A program made the position numbers and the translations under genes. A DNA stretch of 43,611 bases, taken from assembly GCF_004634245.1 (NCBI RefSeq), contig NZ_SJTF01000023.1:1-43611 (forward strand). Direction: 5' to 3'. The notes under the pieces were generated by a model. That model saw only the letters and a program-made list of their open reading frames with translations. It was not told the DNA's origin and made no database searches. This DNA is from Flavobacterium foetidum. Its GTDB lineage: Bacteria > Bacteroidota > Bacteroidia > Flavobacteriales > Flavobacteriaceae. Shown here in pieces: positions 33,008 to 40,916 of the stretch (the first letter of the stretch is position 1; each line of letters opens with the position of its first letter).

Positions 33008-33044
33008 AAAAAAGCACTTCAGTCAAAAACTGAAGTGCTTTTTT
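33008..33044. terminator. Bidirectional terminator
   Basis: GCACTTCAGT and ACTGAAGTGC form a perfect 10-bp stem with loop CAAAA, flanked by six A and six T. It separates the small-gene cluster from the convergent SpoIIAA-like gene. Confidence 0.9.
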
Positions 33045-33074
33045 AATTGGAATCGACTTAACGCAATCTCTGAC

Positions 33075-33443
33075 TTACGAAATATTGCCTTCAACCCAAT
33101 TTAATGCTTTGTTGAATTCTGCTTTCTTATATCCTCTAAATTCACCTGGAACGATATAACTGAAACCGTTTGTAAAAGATATAATTTCTTCGGTATCGGT
33201 TATAATTGCAGCACGGTTCCATTTTCCTAAATGCTTCAGTCCAAGTAGCGCATCCTGTAGCCACGCTCCAGCAGTAAAATTTTTAATATCGGTATCTAAA
33301 ACCAATAAAAAATTGATTTCATTAGTTTGCTTAACCAGATGCTCGACTGCAGGAACAACTGCGGTTAGAAAATCTTCTTTAGTAACTTCTGCCAATGCTC
33401 TAAAGGCAACAATATTATCTGTTGTATCAATTTGATGTATCAT
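33075..33443 (-). CDS. SpoIIAA-like / STAS-type protein
   Basis: A 122-residue soluble protein starting MIHQIDTTDNIVAFRALAEV. The pattern LLVLDTDIKNFTAGAWLQDALLGLKHLGKWNRAAIITDTE matches SpoIIAA-like (PF11964-type) single-domain proteins in its strand-helix order (quoted stretch spans about 55-95). A longer frame to 33524 exists, but it overlaps a -7 element on the minus strand (TATATTTG, 33522-33529), so the ATG at 33443 is preferred. The function of this group is unclear; some bind lipids or act in stress responses. Confidence 0.8.
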   Translation of the reverse strand: MIHQIDTTDNIVAFRALAEVTKEDFLTAVVPAVEHLVKQTNEINFLLVLDTDIKNFTAGAWLQDALLGLKHLGKWNRAAIITDTEEIISFTNGFSYIVPGEFRGYKKAEFNKALNWVEGNIS

Positions 33444-33710
33444 GATTATTTTGCTTTTTTGAATTAAATTATTTTTTTTATCATCCTGAAAGACAACAAT
33501 TAAAGTCTTAAAAATGCATATCAAATATACAACAAACAGGTAGTTAAATCTTACATTTATATGTTTGATTTTTATATTCTTTCCTTCTTTTTTTAAACCG
33601 CAAAGTCAAATATTTTTAACAGTGTTACGCAAAGGGCGCAAAACTTAAACATATAATCTTTTATGCTTTTGAATGGCTCGTCTTTGCTAGATATAAAATT
33701 TTCGTAGACC

Positions 33711-35642
33711 TTAGCGCACATTGCGGATAATTTCCCCAGTTTTCAAATCGACTGAAAAATTATCAGCTGGAACTTCGTGCATGAATTTATTGAAGATTAT
33801 CAGAAATAGTTTTATCTGTTTCTGTAGAGAGGTATCTTTTGAAAAATCTATTGAGCCTTCTAAAAATAGGTTTGACAGCACTTTATATTCTTTTGCTCTT
33901 TGAGTTCCAACATCGGCAAGAGCCAACTCATCTGCGCTTCTAAAACGATAAAAATCAATTAAAAGGTCATTTCCTGTCCAATTGAAACCTTCCTTTTTTA
34001 GATTGTTTTGTCTTAGAATTTGTTCTGATTTCATTTCGGCATCATTCCATTCTCTTTGAAACTGATCTTTGTTTTTAAGAATCACATCAAAATCCTTATC
34101 TGCTTTTATATTTGCCAAAACCAATAAATCTTTGGCGGAAACATTCAGAATAAAATCTTTAAAAGCAGAAGGCCAATCATCTCTTAGAAAACGCAGACGA
34201 ACTAATTCTCTTAAATGGAAATCGGTAAAATCATGATAACTTTTGGTTTTGAGGATATCGATATTCCAAATATCTTTATCATTCTGGCTTTTCAAAAAAT
34301 CATATTCCATTTTGTATAAATCAAAAAGTTCATCAAATCTCGGAACATCATCAATAGTTATGGTTTGAATATCTATAAGGTTGTCTTTTTGAATCGTCAA
34401 TAATTTATATGCCGGAATATAAGCTGCCAACGAAGGCGTTTGCACATTAACCAAAGTATTGCCTTTTGGGGTTGTACGAACACCTGTATCGTTAATATGC
34501 ATATGACCGCCAAAATGAATCTTCAATCCAGCATCGGCAAAAACCTGTGCTACTTCCTCGACCGGAACACGGTTTAGCTGCCATTTATTCGGTCCTAAAA
34601 GCTCTTTTATCTCCGCAGAAGCGTCATCGTTAAAATCAATCATAGGAAAATGACTGAAAGCGACTAATGTTTTGCCGTGAAGTTTGGCCGCTGCCGAAAT
34701 ATCCTGGACCCATTTTATAAGATGCTTTTTGTTGGTAAGCACATTATTGTAGCCTGTACTTGCTTCAGAATAACTTTTGGAATCGTGAGAATCGTTAGCG
34801 TTTTTCTTCGGAATATAGACGTTTCCGTCAATTGCCATCAACCAAAGTCCGTCAATTGGCTCTACAACGTAACTAACGTCTGGAACTTCAAATCCTGGAG
34901 CTACCTCATAAATTCTGTTTTTTAAAAGCGAGGCTATAAGTGCTTTTTTGTATTTGTAGTTTTGCCTAGTATATGTCGAAAAAGGAGTTGCCCAGAATTT
35001 ATAGCTTTTATTGGGATAAAAACCAAAATTTTTAAGTTCATCTGTTATGCCTAAATAACCCATTTTAGCAATATCGGCTGTTATGACAACTGGCTGTTCG
35101 ATATTCATGTTAGGCTTATACATGCCGTCTTTGCTAAAAATGGGTTGGCTTTTTCCTTCTTTTCCTAAAAAATCTTCTTTACCCGATTCCTGGGCAAATG
35201 GTCCTACAGGATCATGATTTCCAGTAGTTATAAAAAATTCAATACCATATTTCTTCTGATATTGGTCTAATATTTCCCTTAATCCCCGCAGGTGTAACGG
35301 CTGGCCGTCATCTGTATAATCGCCTGGAAGTGCCACATATTTGATCTTTCTTTTGGCTATATCATCCAGAGCTGCGATGAAGGCAAAATAATTCTCATTG
35401 AAAATTCTCGTTGAGTGCAACTGCGAGGCCATCGTTCTTATTAACGCATATTTACCGGTTTTGGTATTCAAAACACCTTTAAAATCATTATCCGAAAAAT
35501 GACCAAACAAGTCCTGAAGATGCACATCTGATAGAAATGCGACCTGTGTTCCGTTTAAATTTCTTGTTTTTTGAGCATAAAGGGCACCATTAAAAACAAC
35601 AAAAAATGATACTATAAAAAGCGAAGTAAATTTTAGGTTCAT
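33711..35642 (-). CDS. Secreted calcineurin-like metallophosphoesterase
   Basis: A 643-residue exported protein with a signal peptide ending near ALYAQ (residue 24). All metallophosphoesterase motifs are in order: FLSDVHL with Asp39/His41, LPGDYTDDG with Asp108, TTGNHD (Asn142-His143-Asp144), FSHFPMID and GGHMHINDTG. The ~240-residue C-terminal part is helical and of unknown role. Such proteins dephosphorylate or cleave phosphodiesters in the periplasm and often serve phosphate scavenging. Its final residues IIRNVR and the stop lie in a sequence (TTAGCGCACATTGCGG) that looks like an intergenic repeat arm. Confidence 0.9.
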   Translation of the reverse strand: MNLKFTSLFIVSFFVVFNGALYAQKTRNLNGTQVAFLSDVHLQDLFGHFSDNDFKGVLNTKTGKYALIRTMASQLHSTRIFNENYFAFIAALDDIAKRKIKYVALPGDYTDDGQPLHLRGLREILDQYQKKYGIEFFITTGNHDPVGPFAQESGKEDFLGKEGKSQPIFSKDGMYKPNMNIEQPVVITADIAKMGYLGITDELKNFGFYPNKSYKFWATPFSTYTRQNYKYKKALIASLLKNRIYEVAPGFEVPDVSYVVEPIDGLWLMAIDGNVYIPKKNANDSHDSKSYSEASTGYNNVLTNKKHLIKWVQDISAAAKLHGKTLVAFSHFPMIDFNDDASAEIKELLGPNKWQLNRVPVEEVAQVFADAGLKIHFGGHMHINDTGVRTTPKGNTLVNVQTPSLAAYIPAYKLLTIQKDNLIDIQTITIDDVPRFDELFDLYKMEYDFLKSQNDKDIWNIDILKTKSYHDFTDFHLRELVRLRFLRDDWPSAFKDFILNVSAKDLLVLANIKADKDFDVILKNKDQFQREWNDAEMKSEQILRQNNLKKEGFNWTGNDLLIDFYRFRSADELALADVGTQRAKEYKVLSNLFLEGSIDFSKDTSLQKQIKLFLIIFNKFMHEVPADNFSVDLKTGEIIRNVR

Positions 35643-35894
35643 AGAGTTTTAACTTTAATAAATCTAATGCTATTAGAAGCTTTCAGACTTTTAATCAGCA
35701 GCAATTTTATCGATTTAACTCTAGAATCAGTTTATGTTAGTGTTACGGAATAATAATCTTTAGCCCTTTGAGCGTAATTCGTATTTCTTTTATTCAACAT
35801 ATTGGCTTAAAATAATTCACTCAACGGGTTTCATCTTTATAACAGATTAGAAATGCAGCCATGGCAAAGTTTTTAGTTTTGACAAAGTCATTTA
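35643..35894. other. 252-base gap without a gene
   Basis: AT-rich intergenic DNA between two minus-strand genes. Nothing beyond short A/T runs was seen. No terminator or consensus promoter was found. Confidence 0.5.
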
Positions 35895-36533
35895 TCAGTA
35901 CAAATCAAGTTTTTTACGTAATTCTTCATATGAACTAAAAAGCTCTGCTCCTTCTTCTTCTAAATCTTCGTTATTGAAACCGTTTGCAAAGCCAAAGACT
36001 TTAAAGCCACCGCTTACGCCAGCCTTTACCCCTGCTTTGCTGTCTTCTAGAACAATGCAGTCTTTTACGTCAAAACCCATTTCTTGAGCCGCATGAAGAA
36101 ATATTCCTGGTTCTGGTTTCCAGCTTCCGATTTGATACGAACTGAATATTTTATTCTCGAATTTATCCAGCAATCCTGCTACTTCGAGGTTGAGACGAAT
36201 TTTTTCCTCCGGACCGCTAGAAGCCACACAAAATGGAATTTTCAATTTTTCGATAAAATCGACAACTCCTTCCATTGGTTTAACTTGTGTTTTAAACGCT
36301 TTGAAGCTTTTTGTGCGATATTCGGCTTCAAATGTTTCAGGCAATTTCTGATTGATTGCTTCCTCGATATGACGGAAACAATCTTTTAGATTCCGACCAT
36401 TAAAATGACGATAGGCATCTTCAAGTTCCATTTCGAATCCGTGTTCTTGAGCCATTGCCAGCAATATTCCGTTACCGATTTTTTCGGTATCTACCAATAC
36501 TCCATCACAATCGAAAATAATACATTTAACCAT
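35895..36533 (-). CDS. HAD superfamily phosphatase (beta-phosphoglucomutase-like)
   Basis: A 212-residue HAD subfamily IA enzyme. Motif I is IIFDCDGVLVDTE with Asp8 (nucleophile) and Asp10. Motif II is CVASSGPEEK, motif III is SWKPEPGIF and motif IV is IVLEDSKAGVKAG. The helical cap lies between motifs I and II. It is probably a sugar-phosphate phosphatase or phosphomutase. It is divergent from the DUF4861 gene of the hexuronate region, so a role in sugar metabolism is plausible but unproven. Confidence 0.9.
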   Translation of the reverse strand: MVKCIIFDCDGVLVDTEKIGNGILLAMAQEHGFEMELEDAYRHFNGRNLKDCFRHIEEAINQKLPETFEAEYRTKSFKAFKTQVKPMEGVVDFIEKLKIPFCVASSGPEEKIRLNLEVAGLLDKFENKIFSSYQIGSWKPEPGIFLHAAQEMGFDVKDCIVLEDSKAGVKAGVSGGFKVFGFANGFNNEDLEEEGAELFSSYEELRKKLDLY

Positions 36534-36827
36534 TTTTGTTGATTTACATTTTAATTAACCAGATTTAGACAAATTTACATCTAAGCTGATTTAATAGAAT
36601 TGAAAAAAAAAAAAAATTTCAACCACCGGGTTTGATTATAATTTGCCCAGCTCAAAAAGAGTGGAATCGTAAATTACGAAAAAAAATCTATTCTATAATT
36701 AAACTTTACAATCTCACTTTTTAGCATTCTGAACAAAATTACTCAATTCCGTACTTTCATTTTCATTTTTGATTTGTACTTTTATAAATGCTATCAACCA
36801 ATTGTAGAAATTAAAAAAAGTTGCATT
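36534..36827. promoter_or_regulatory. Divergent intergenic region before the DUF4861 gene
   Basis: This ~290-bp gap includes a 13-base A tract (36603-36615). TACTTTTA (36776-36783) is a near match to the -7 consensus and lies 45 bp upstream of the TTG start at 36828. No palindrome of note was seen. Confidence 0.4.
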
Positions 36828-37994
36828 TTGAAAAAAAATCTTTTGATTATTGCTGTTCTTATGGCAGGCTCTGTTGCATTTTCTCAGAGTAAAATCATTA
36901 CCGTTACCAACACACTGCCTGTAAAAAGAGAATTTGAAACGATAGAGCTCACTAAAAAATCTATTGGTTTTTCTTCTCAAATCAGACTCGAAGATTATGG
37001 TGTAAAAGACGTTGAAACTAATACTTTCCTTACTACTCAGACCGTAGATAATGACGGCGACGGAAAAGCTGATGTATTATTATTCCAGCCTCAAATAAAA
37101 GCCTCCTCTCAGAAGGATTTCGAAATTGCTCCTTTTGTTCCTTCAGAAGATAAGAAAATCAATTGTTTTTCTCGCTTTGTTCCTGAGCGTACAGACGATT
37201 ACGCATGGGAAAATGATAAAGTTGCTTTTAGAACTTACGGCCCTGTTGCACAAAAAATGGTAGAAGACAATATTCCTGGCGGTACGTTGACGAGCGGCAT
37301 CGATGCTTGGCTCAAAAAGGTCGATTATCCTATTATTGATAAATGGTACGCCAAAACAGTTTCGGGAGCAGGAAGTTATCATAAAGATACAGGAGAAGGC
37401 CTAGACAATTTTCACGTAGGCGACAGCCGTGGCGTGGGCGGAATTGCCGTAAAAGCAGCTGGAGAATATTATTTCTCTAAAAACTTCATTAGCTGGAAAA
37501 CTATTACCAACGGACCAATCAGAACAAGTTTTGTACTAACTTATGCCGATTGGGATGCAAAAGGAAATAAAATAACCGAATCAAAAATTATCAGTTTGGA
37601 TTACGGAAGTCATCTTTCAAAATTTGAAATCAATATTACCGGAACAAAAGAAATCGCTGCCGGATTGACACTTCATGATAAAAAAGGCACAACAGAAACC
37701 AATATAAAAGAAGGCTGGTTAAGCTATTGGGAGCCTATAGATGATTCTGAAATCGGATTGGGCTTAGTCGCTCCAAAAAATACTTTACTAAGTTTTGACA
37801 ATCACATTACCGATAAAAAAGATTTAAGCAATTTGTACGGAATTGTTGCCGTTAAAAAGAACAAAGCTATTTACTATGCTGGTTTTGGATGGAAAACTCA
37901 AGGATACTTCACCACTAAAAAATTATGGGAAAATTACTTGAGCTCTTTTGCAGAAAAGATTAATAATCCTTTGGTTGTAAAGATTAAGCAATAA
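36828..37994 (+). CDS. Secreted DUF4861 family protein
   Basis: A 388-residue exported protein. The TTG at 36828 is preferred over the upstream TTG at 36774. It gives a standard signal peptide, KKNLLIIAVLMAGSVAFSQ, right at the N-terminus. The mature part is beta-rich, with RTYGPVAQKMVEDNIPGG, a KDTGEGLDNFHVGDSRGVGG segment and GWKTQGYFTTKK, the DUF4861 pattern. The family recurs in Bacteroidota polysaccharide loci for pectin and other uronate polymers, but its activity is not established to my knowledge. Its closeness to the LacI, yhcH, mannonate oxidoreductase and uxuA genes fits such a role. Confidence 0.83.
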   Translation: MKKNLLIIAVLMAGSVAFSQSKIITVTNTLPVKREFETIELTKKSIGFSSQIRLEDYGVKDVETNTFLTTQTVDNDGDGKADVLLFQPQIKASSQKDFEIAPFVPSEDKKINCFSRFVPERTDDYAWENDKVAFRTYGPVAQKMVEDNIPGGTLTSGIDAWLKKVDYPIIDKWYAKTVSGAGSYHKDTGEGLDNFHVGDSRGVGGIAVKAAGEYYFSKNFISWKTITNGPIRTSFVLTYADWDAKGNKITESKIISLDYGSHLSKFEINITGTKEIAAGLTLHDKKGTTETNIKEGWLSYWEPIDDSEIGLGLVAPKNTLLSFDNHITDKKDLSNLYGIVAVKKNKAIYYAGFGWKTQGYFTTKKLWENYLSSFAEKINNPLVVKIKQ

Positions 37995-38040
37995 GTTTCT
38001 TTATGTTGCTAAGGCGCTGAAACATCGAGATTTTTATGTT

Positions 38041-38079
38041 AATTATACCTGACAGATTTTAAACCTGTCAGGTGTAATT
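38041..38079. terminator. Strong hairpin between convergent genes
   Basis: AATTATACCTGACAG and CTGTCAGGTGTAATT form a 15-bp stem with one wobble pair and a nine-base loop. It separates the DUF4861 gene from the LacI-type gene. There is no long T tract, so it may be a genomic palindromic repeat as much as a terminator. Confidence 0.65.
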
Positions 38080-38087
38080 GATAATCC

Positions 38088-39116
38088 CTACTTCCTCAGC
38101 GGAAAATAATTTTCTTTTACAATAATCTCAAGCGGAATGTATTGTGTATGGTCAGTTTCTTCCTGAAGGACTAATTTTTTATACAAATAATTAATTCCTA
38201 GATAACCTTGTCTTTCGGGTCTTTGATTGATTAAAAAATCTATTGTTCCCTTATTAAGATAATCAATGTTTTCATTCAGCAAATCATAACCTATAACCCG
38301 CAAACCTTTGATATTGTTTTCTTCCAAAAATTGAGCAACGATGTAAGCCCTTGAATTGGGAACAAAAATACTGTTGATTCCAGAAAACATTTCTACATTC
38401 ATTTGGTCTATTCCCGAATCTTTGATAGTAATCTCAGAAAATTTAAAATTAGTAAGTTCCTGATGGTCTTTAAAATAAGAATAGAAACCATTTATTCTCT
38501 GGAGATAAACAGAAGTACTTTCGATTTCGCGTGCTATTTTAAAAATAAGAACTTGTCTTTCATTTTTTTCGGCAAAACTAATCAGTCTTCCTGCCAAATA
38601 ACCGCTCTGAAAAGCATCTTGCCCCACATAAGCATGATCGCTGCTTTTAATATCTGAATCAATCATTACCACCGGAACATTCTTTTTTTCAAACTCTTTT
38701 AGAAAACGAACCGACTCTTCGTAAAAAATAGGCGCAAACAAAAGAGCATCACACTCATATTCAATCACTTCTTTTATAGCTTCCTTAAATGAGGCAGCAT
38801 TAAAATCATAAAAGAAATAATCGAGCATGATGCCAAATTTACTGTACTCTTCTTCGGCTTCCATAATTCCTTCTATCTGGCTTCTCCAATACTCTAGATT
38901 CTCATAATGAGGCAAAAAAACGGCAAAACGAAACTTCCTATTCAGAGCCAAATTACTGGCTAGAATATTTCTTTTGTAGCCATGTTCTTCTATAATGGCA
39001 TTTACCTTATCTACGGTCTCCTGTGCAACCTGTCCTCTATTATGGATTATCCTGTCTACTGTTCCTGCCGAAACACCTGCTAAAGCTGCAATTTGTTTGA
39101 TTGTTATAATGGCAAT
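38088..39116 (-). CDS. LacI family transcriptional regulator with no standard start codon
   Basis: A LacI-type regulator of about 342 residues if translated from ATT at 39114-39116. The N-terminal helix-turn-helix is complete: ITIKQIAALAGVSAGTVDRI, followed by HNRGQVAQETVDKV and GYKRNILAS. The effector domain of the periplasmic-binding fold starts FRFAVFLPHYENLEYWRSQIEG in two parts after residue 60. It ends in the segment YIPLEIIVKENYF. In this frame there is no ATG, GTG or TTG between the upstream in-frame TAA and the HTH. The first standard start (a TTG at 38951) would lose the DNA-binding domain. ATT initiation, a mutated ATG, or a sequence error are the options. The regulator probably controls the divergent yhcH-uxuA unit. 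Confidence 0.85.
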   Translation of the reverse strand: MAIITIKQIAALAGVSAGTVDRIIHNRGQVAQETVDKVNAIIEEHGYKRNILASNLALNRKFRFAVFLPHYENLEYWRSQIEGIMEAEEEYSKFGIMLDYFFYDFNAASFKEAIKEVIEYECDALLFAPIFYEESVRFLKEFEKKNVPVVMIDSDIKSSDHAYVGQDAFQSGYLAGRLISFAEKNERQVLIFKIAREIESTSVYLQRINGFYSYFKDHQELTNFKFSEITIKDSGIDQMNVEMFSGINSIFVPNSRAYIVAQFLEENNIKGLRVIGYDLLNENIDYLNKGTIDFLINQRPERQGYLGINYLYKKLVLQEETDHTQYIPLEIIVKENYFPLRK

Positions 39117-39173
39117 TCTATTTTTAATTTGAAAAATATAACATTTACAGACATTTATTTTACACCTAAAAAG

Positions 39174-39203
39174 TTGTTTTGCTTAACTTTTTATTTACAT
39201 TTG
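39174..39203 (+). promoter_or_regulatory. Bacteroidota-type promoter for yhcH and the mannonate genes
   Basis: TTG at 39174-39176 and TACATTTG at 39196-39203 are separated by exactly 19 bases, a full match to TTG-N19-TAnnTTTG. Transcription would begin near 39210, about 150 nt before the first gene. Confidence 0.72.
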
Positions 39204-39211
39204 TAACTGTC

Positions 39212-39225
39212 CGTGTGCGTACACG
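39212..39225. promoter_or_regulatory. Operator-like inverted repeat at the transcription start
   Basis: CGTGT-GCGT-ACACG is a perfect 5-bp-arm inverted repeat of 14 bp with CG in the arms, standing out in AT-rich DNA. It lies 9 bp after the -7 element, where a LacI-type repressor would block transcription, and it is in the gap next to the lacI-type gene. LacI sites are typically 14-20 bp palindromes with a central CG; assignment to this regulator is inferred. Confidence 0.55.
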
Positions 39226-39359
39226 CAAAATTAAGCATATGTTTCTAAACTATCATGATTTTGCATAAATTTATTTTGATGCACAACAGAAGCTGCTATT
39301 TCATAGTGAAAACAATTGATAGATTATAAAAATTAAAAAATTAACTAATTCAACCTATA

Positions 39360-39809
39360 ATGATAATAGATTCTATACAAAATGCGTCAAAATACTTCGG
39401 GCTTCATCCCAAATTTCAGAAAGCTTTTGAGTATGTAAACCAAACCGATATTGTCGGACTTGAAGCGGGTGTGATTGAAATCTGCGAAGGCTTAAAACTG
39501 ATTGTAATACATGGAGACGGAAACTCAAGAGAAGAGAGCATTAAAGGATTTGAATGCCATGATAAAAATATTGACATTCAGATTTCGATACAAGGACCTG
39601 AAACTTTTGCCTGGAAGCCAAGAGAAAAATGCGTAAAACCGAATGGCGATTACAGCGATGAAAAAGACGTTCGCTTTTTTCACGATAAACCAGATATGTT
39701 TTTTGAACTGCAGGAAAAACAATTTGCCATTTTATTTCCAGAAGATGTTCACGCGGCTATGATTGGCGAAGGTTTTATCAAAAAACTTGTTTTTAAGGTT
39801 AAAATCTAA
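39360..39809 (+). CDS. YhcH/YjgK/YiaL family protein
   Basis: A 149-residue cupin-like protein starting MIIDSIQNASKYFGLHPKF, with EAGVIEICEGLKLIVIHGDG, a CHDKNIDIQISIQGPE motif carrying the metal-type His, and FAILFPEDVHAAMIGEGF near the C-terminus. This is the full family pattern (about 150 residues). YiaL and relatives act in sialic-acid and uncommon sugar pathways, possibly as anomerases or isomerases. It is first in the unit with the SDR mannonate oxidoreductase and uxuA. Confidence 0.88.
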   Translation: MIIDSIQNASKYFGLHPKFQKAFEYVNQTDIVGLEAGVIEICEGLKLIVIHGDGNSREESIKGFECHDKNIDIQISIQGPETFAWKPREKCVKPNGDYSDEKDVRFFHDKPDMFFELQEKQFAILFPEDVHAAMIGEGFIKKLVFKVKI

Positions 39810-39976
39810 AAAAATATTTGAAGATCTAAATTCTGATATTTACAAAAGTGTTTCAGTTGTGCACCGTGACTTTTGTCCAAATTTCAATTAAAAATTTAAA
39901 TAGTAAACTAAACCATAACCATACTTTATTTCTCAAATCGAATTTGGAATTTAAGGTATTGAAAATTAAAAATTAA

Positions 39977-40789
39977 ATGGATTCAATATTCAATCTAAAA
40001 GGAAAAATAGCGCTGATTACTGGAGGTGCTGGAGTTTTAGGAAGCCGATTTGCAAATGTTCTGGCACAACAGGGCGTTATTGTCGGAATCGTTTCTCAGT
40101 CGCTTGAAAAAGCCGAAAGCACTGTAAAAACTCTTGAAGCAAATGGCGGAAAAGGATTTGCGGTTCAGGCCAATGTTTTAAACAAAGAAGAAGTAGAAAA
40201 AGCAAGAGATTTTATTGTGGAGCAATACGGACGTCTTGATATTTTGATTAATGCCGCAGGAGGAAATATGCCTGGAGCAACGATTCAGCCAGATCAGGCC
40301 GTTTATGACATGAAAAGCGATGACCTGCAAAAAGTAATCGATTTGAACATCATCGGAACCATGCTTCCAACTCAGGTTTTTGCAGAACTTTTTGCTAAAC
40401 AAAAAGCTGGAAATATCATCAACATATCGTCAGCATCAGCCCAAAGGCCTTTAACTCGAGTAGTTGGTTATTCGGCTTCAAAAGCGGCTATTGACAACTT
40501 TACACAATGGATGGCGGTTGAATTGGCTTCTAAATATGGCGAAGGAATTCGAGTAAATGCTATTTCTCCTGGCTTTTTTATCGGAGAGCAAAATCGTGCA
40601 TTATTGCTAACTCCAGAAGGAAAATTGACTCCAAGAGGCGAGAAAATCATCGATCATACACCAATGGGAAGATTTGGAACTCCAGAAGATATCGACGGCG
40701 CTTTGTTATTCCTTTGCAGTGACATGTCAAAATTTGTGACGGGAACCATCTTAAAAGTAGACGGTGGATTTGCCGCTACAAGTATTTAA
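39977..40789 (+). CDS. SDR family D-mannonate oxidoreductase (fructuronate reductase)
   Basis: A 270-residue short-chain dehydrogenase. The glycine loop is TGGAGVLG (15-22), NAAGG lies at 92-96, and the catalytic set is Ser151/Ser152, Tyr165 and Lys169 (YSASK). PGFFIGEQNRALLLTPEGKLTPRG is split over residues 195-220 and is a hallmark of the SDR mannonate oxidoreductases of Bacteroidota, which convert D-fructuronate to D-mannonate. The adjacent uxuA, which uses mannonate, supports the call. It replaces the unrelated long-chain UxuB of enterobacteria. Confidence 0.88.
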   Translation: MDSIFNLKGKIALITGGAGVLGSRFANVLAQQGVIVGIVSQSLEKAESTVKTLEANGGKGFAVQANVLNKEEVEKARDFIVEQYGRLDILINAAGGNMPGATIQPDQAVYDMKSDDLQKVIDLNIIGTMLPTQVFAELFAKQKAGNIINISSASAQRPLTRVVGYSASKAAIDNFTQWMAVELASKYGEGIRVNAISPGFFIGEQNRALLLTPEGKLTPRGEKIIDHTPMGRFGTPEDIDGALLFLCSDMSKFVTGTILKVDGGFAATSI

Positions 40790-40805
40790 GATTTAGCAAA
40801 GTCTC

Positions 40806-40895
40806 TCCTGCAAGGTTTATAAAGCCTTGTAGGTATAACTATTTACAACAATAACTTTAAAATCAAACCTACAAGGTTTTATAAACCTTACAGGA
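40806..40895. repeat. Hairpin element with 29-bp arms between the oxidoreductase and uxuA genes
   Basis: The left arm (40806-40834) begins TCCTGCAAGGTTTATAAAG. The right arm (40867-40895) ends ATAAACCTTACAGGA. The two are complementary at 27 of 29 positions, the differences being wobble pairs. Each arm also has a weak internal palindrome (AAGGTTTATAAAGCCTT). It may tune the relative expression of the two genes or be a dispersed repeat. Confidence 0.75.
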
Positions 40896-40916
40896 AATAA
40901 AATCAATATTATAAAC

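Noticed and set aside
33444..33524. Longer N-terminus for the SpoIIAA-like protein
   Set aside because: The extension is AT-rich, lacks family similarity and overlaps a -7 promoter element on the same strand; ATG at 33443 is preferred.
36774..36827. Longer start for the DUF4861 protein at 36774
   Set aside because: It would put 18 extra residues before an otherwise perfect signal peptide and overlaps the likely -7 element; TTG at 36828 fits better.
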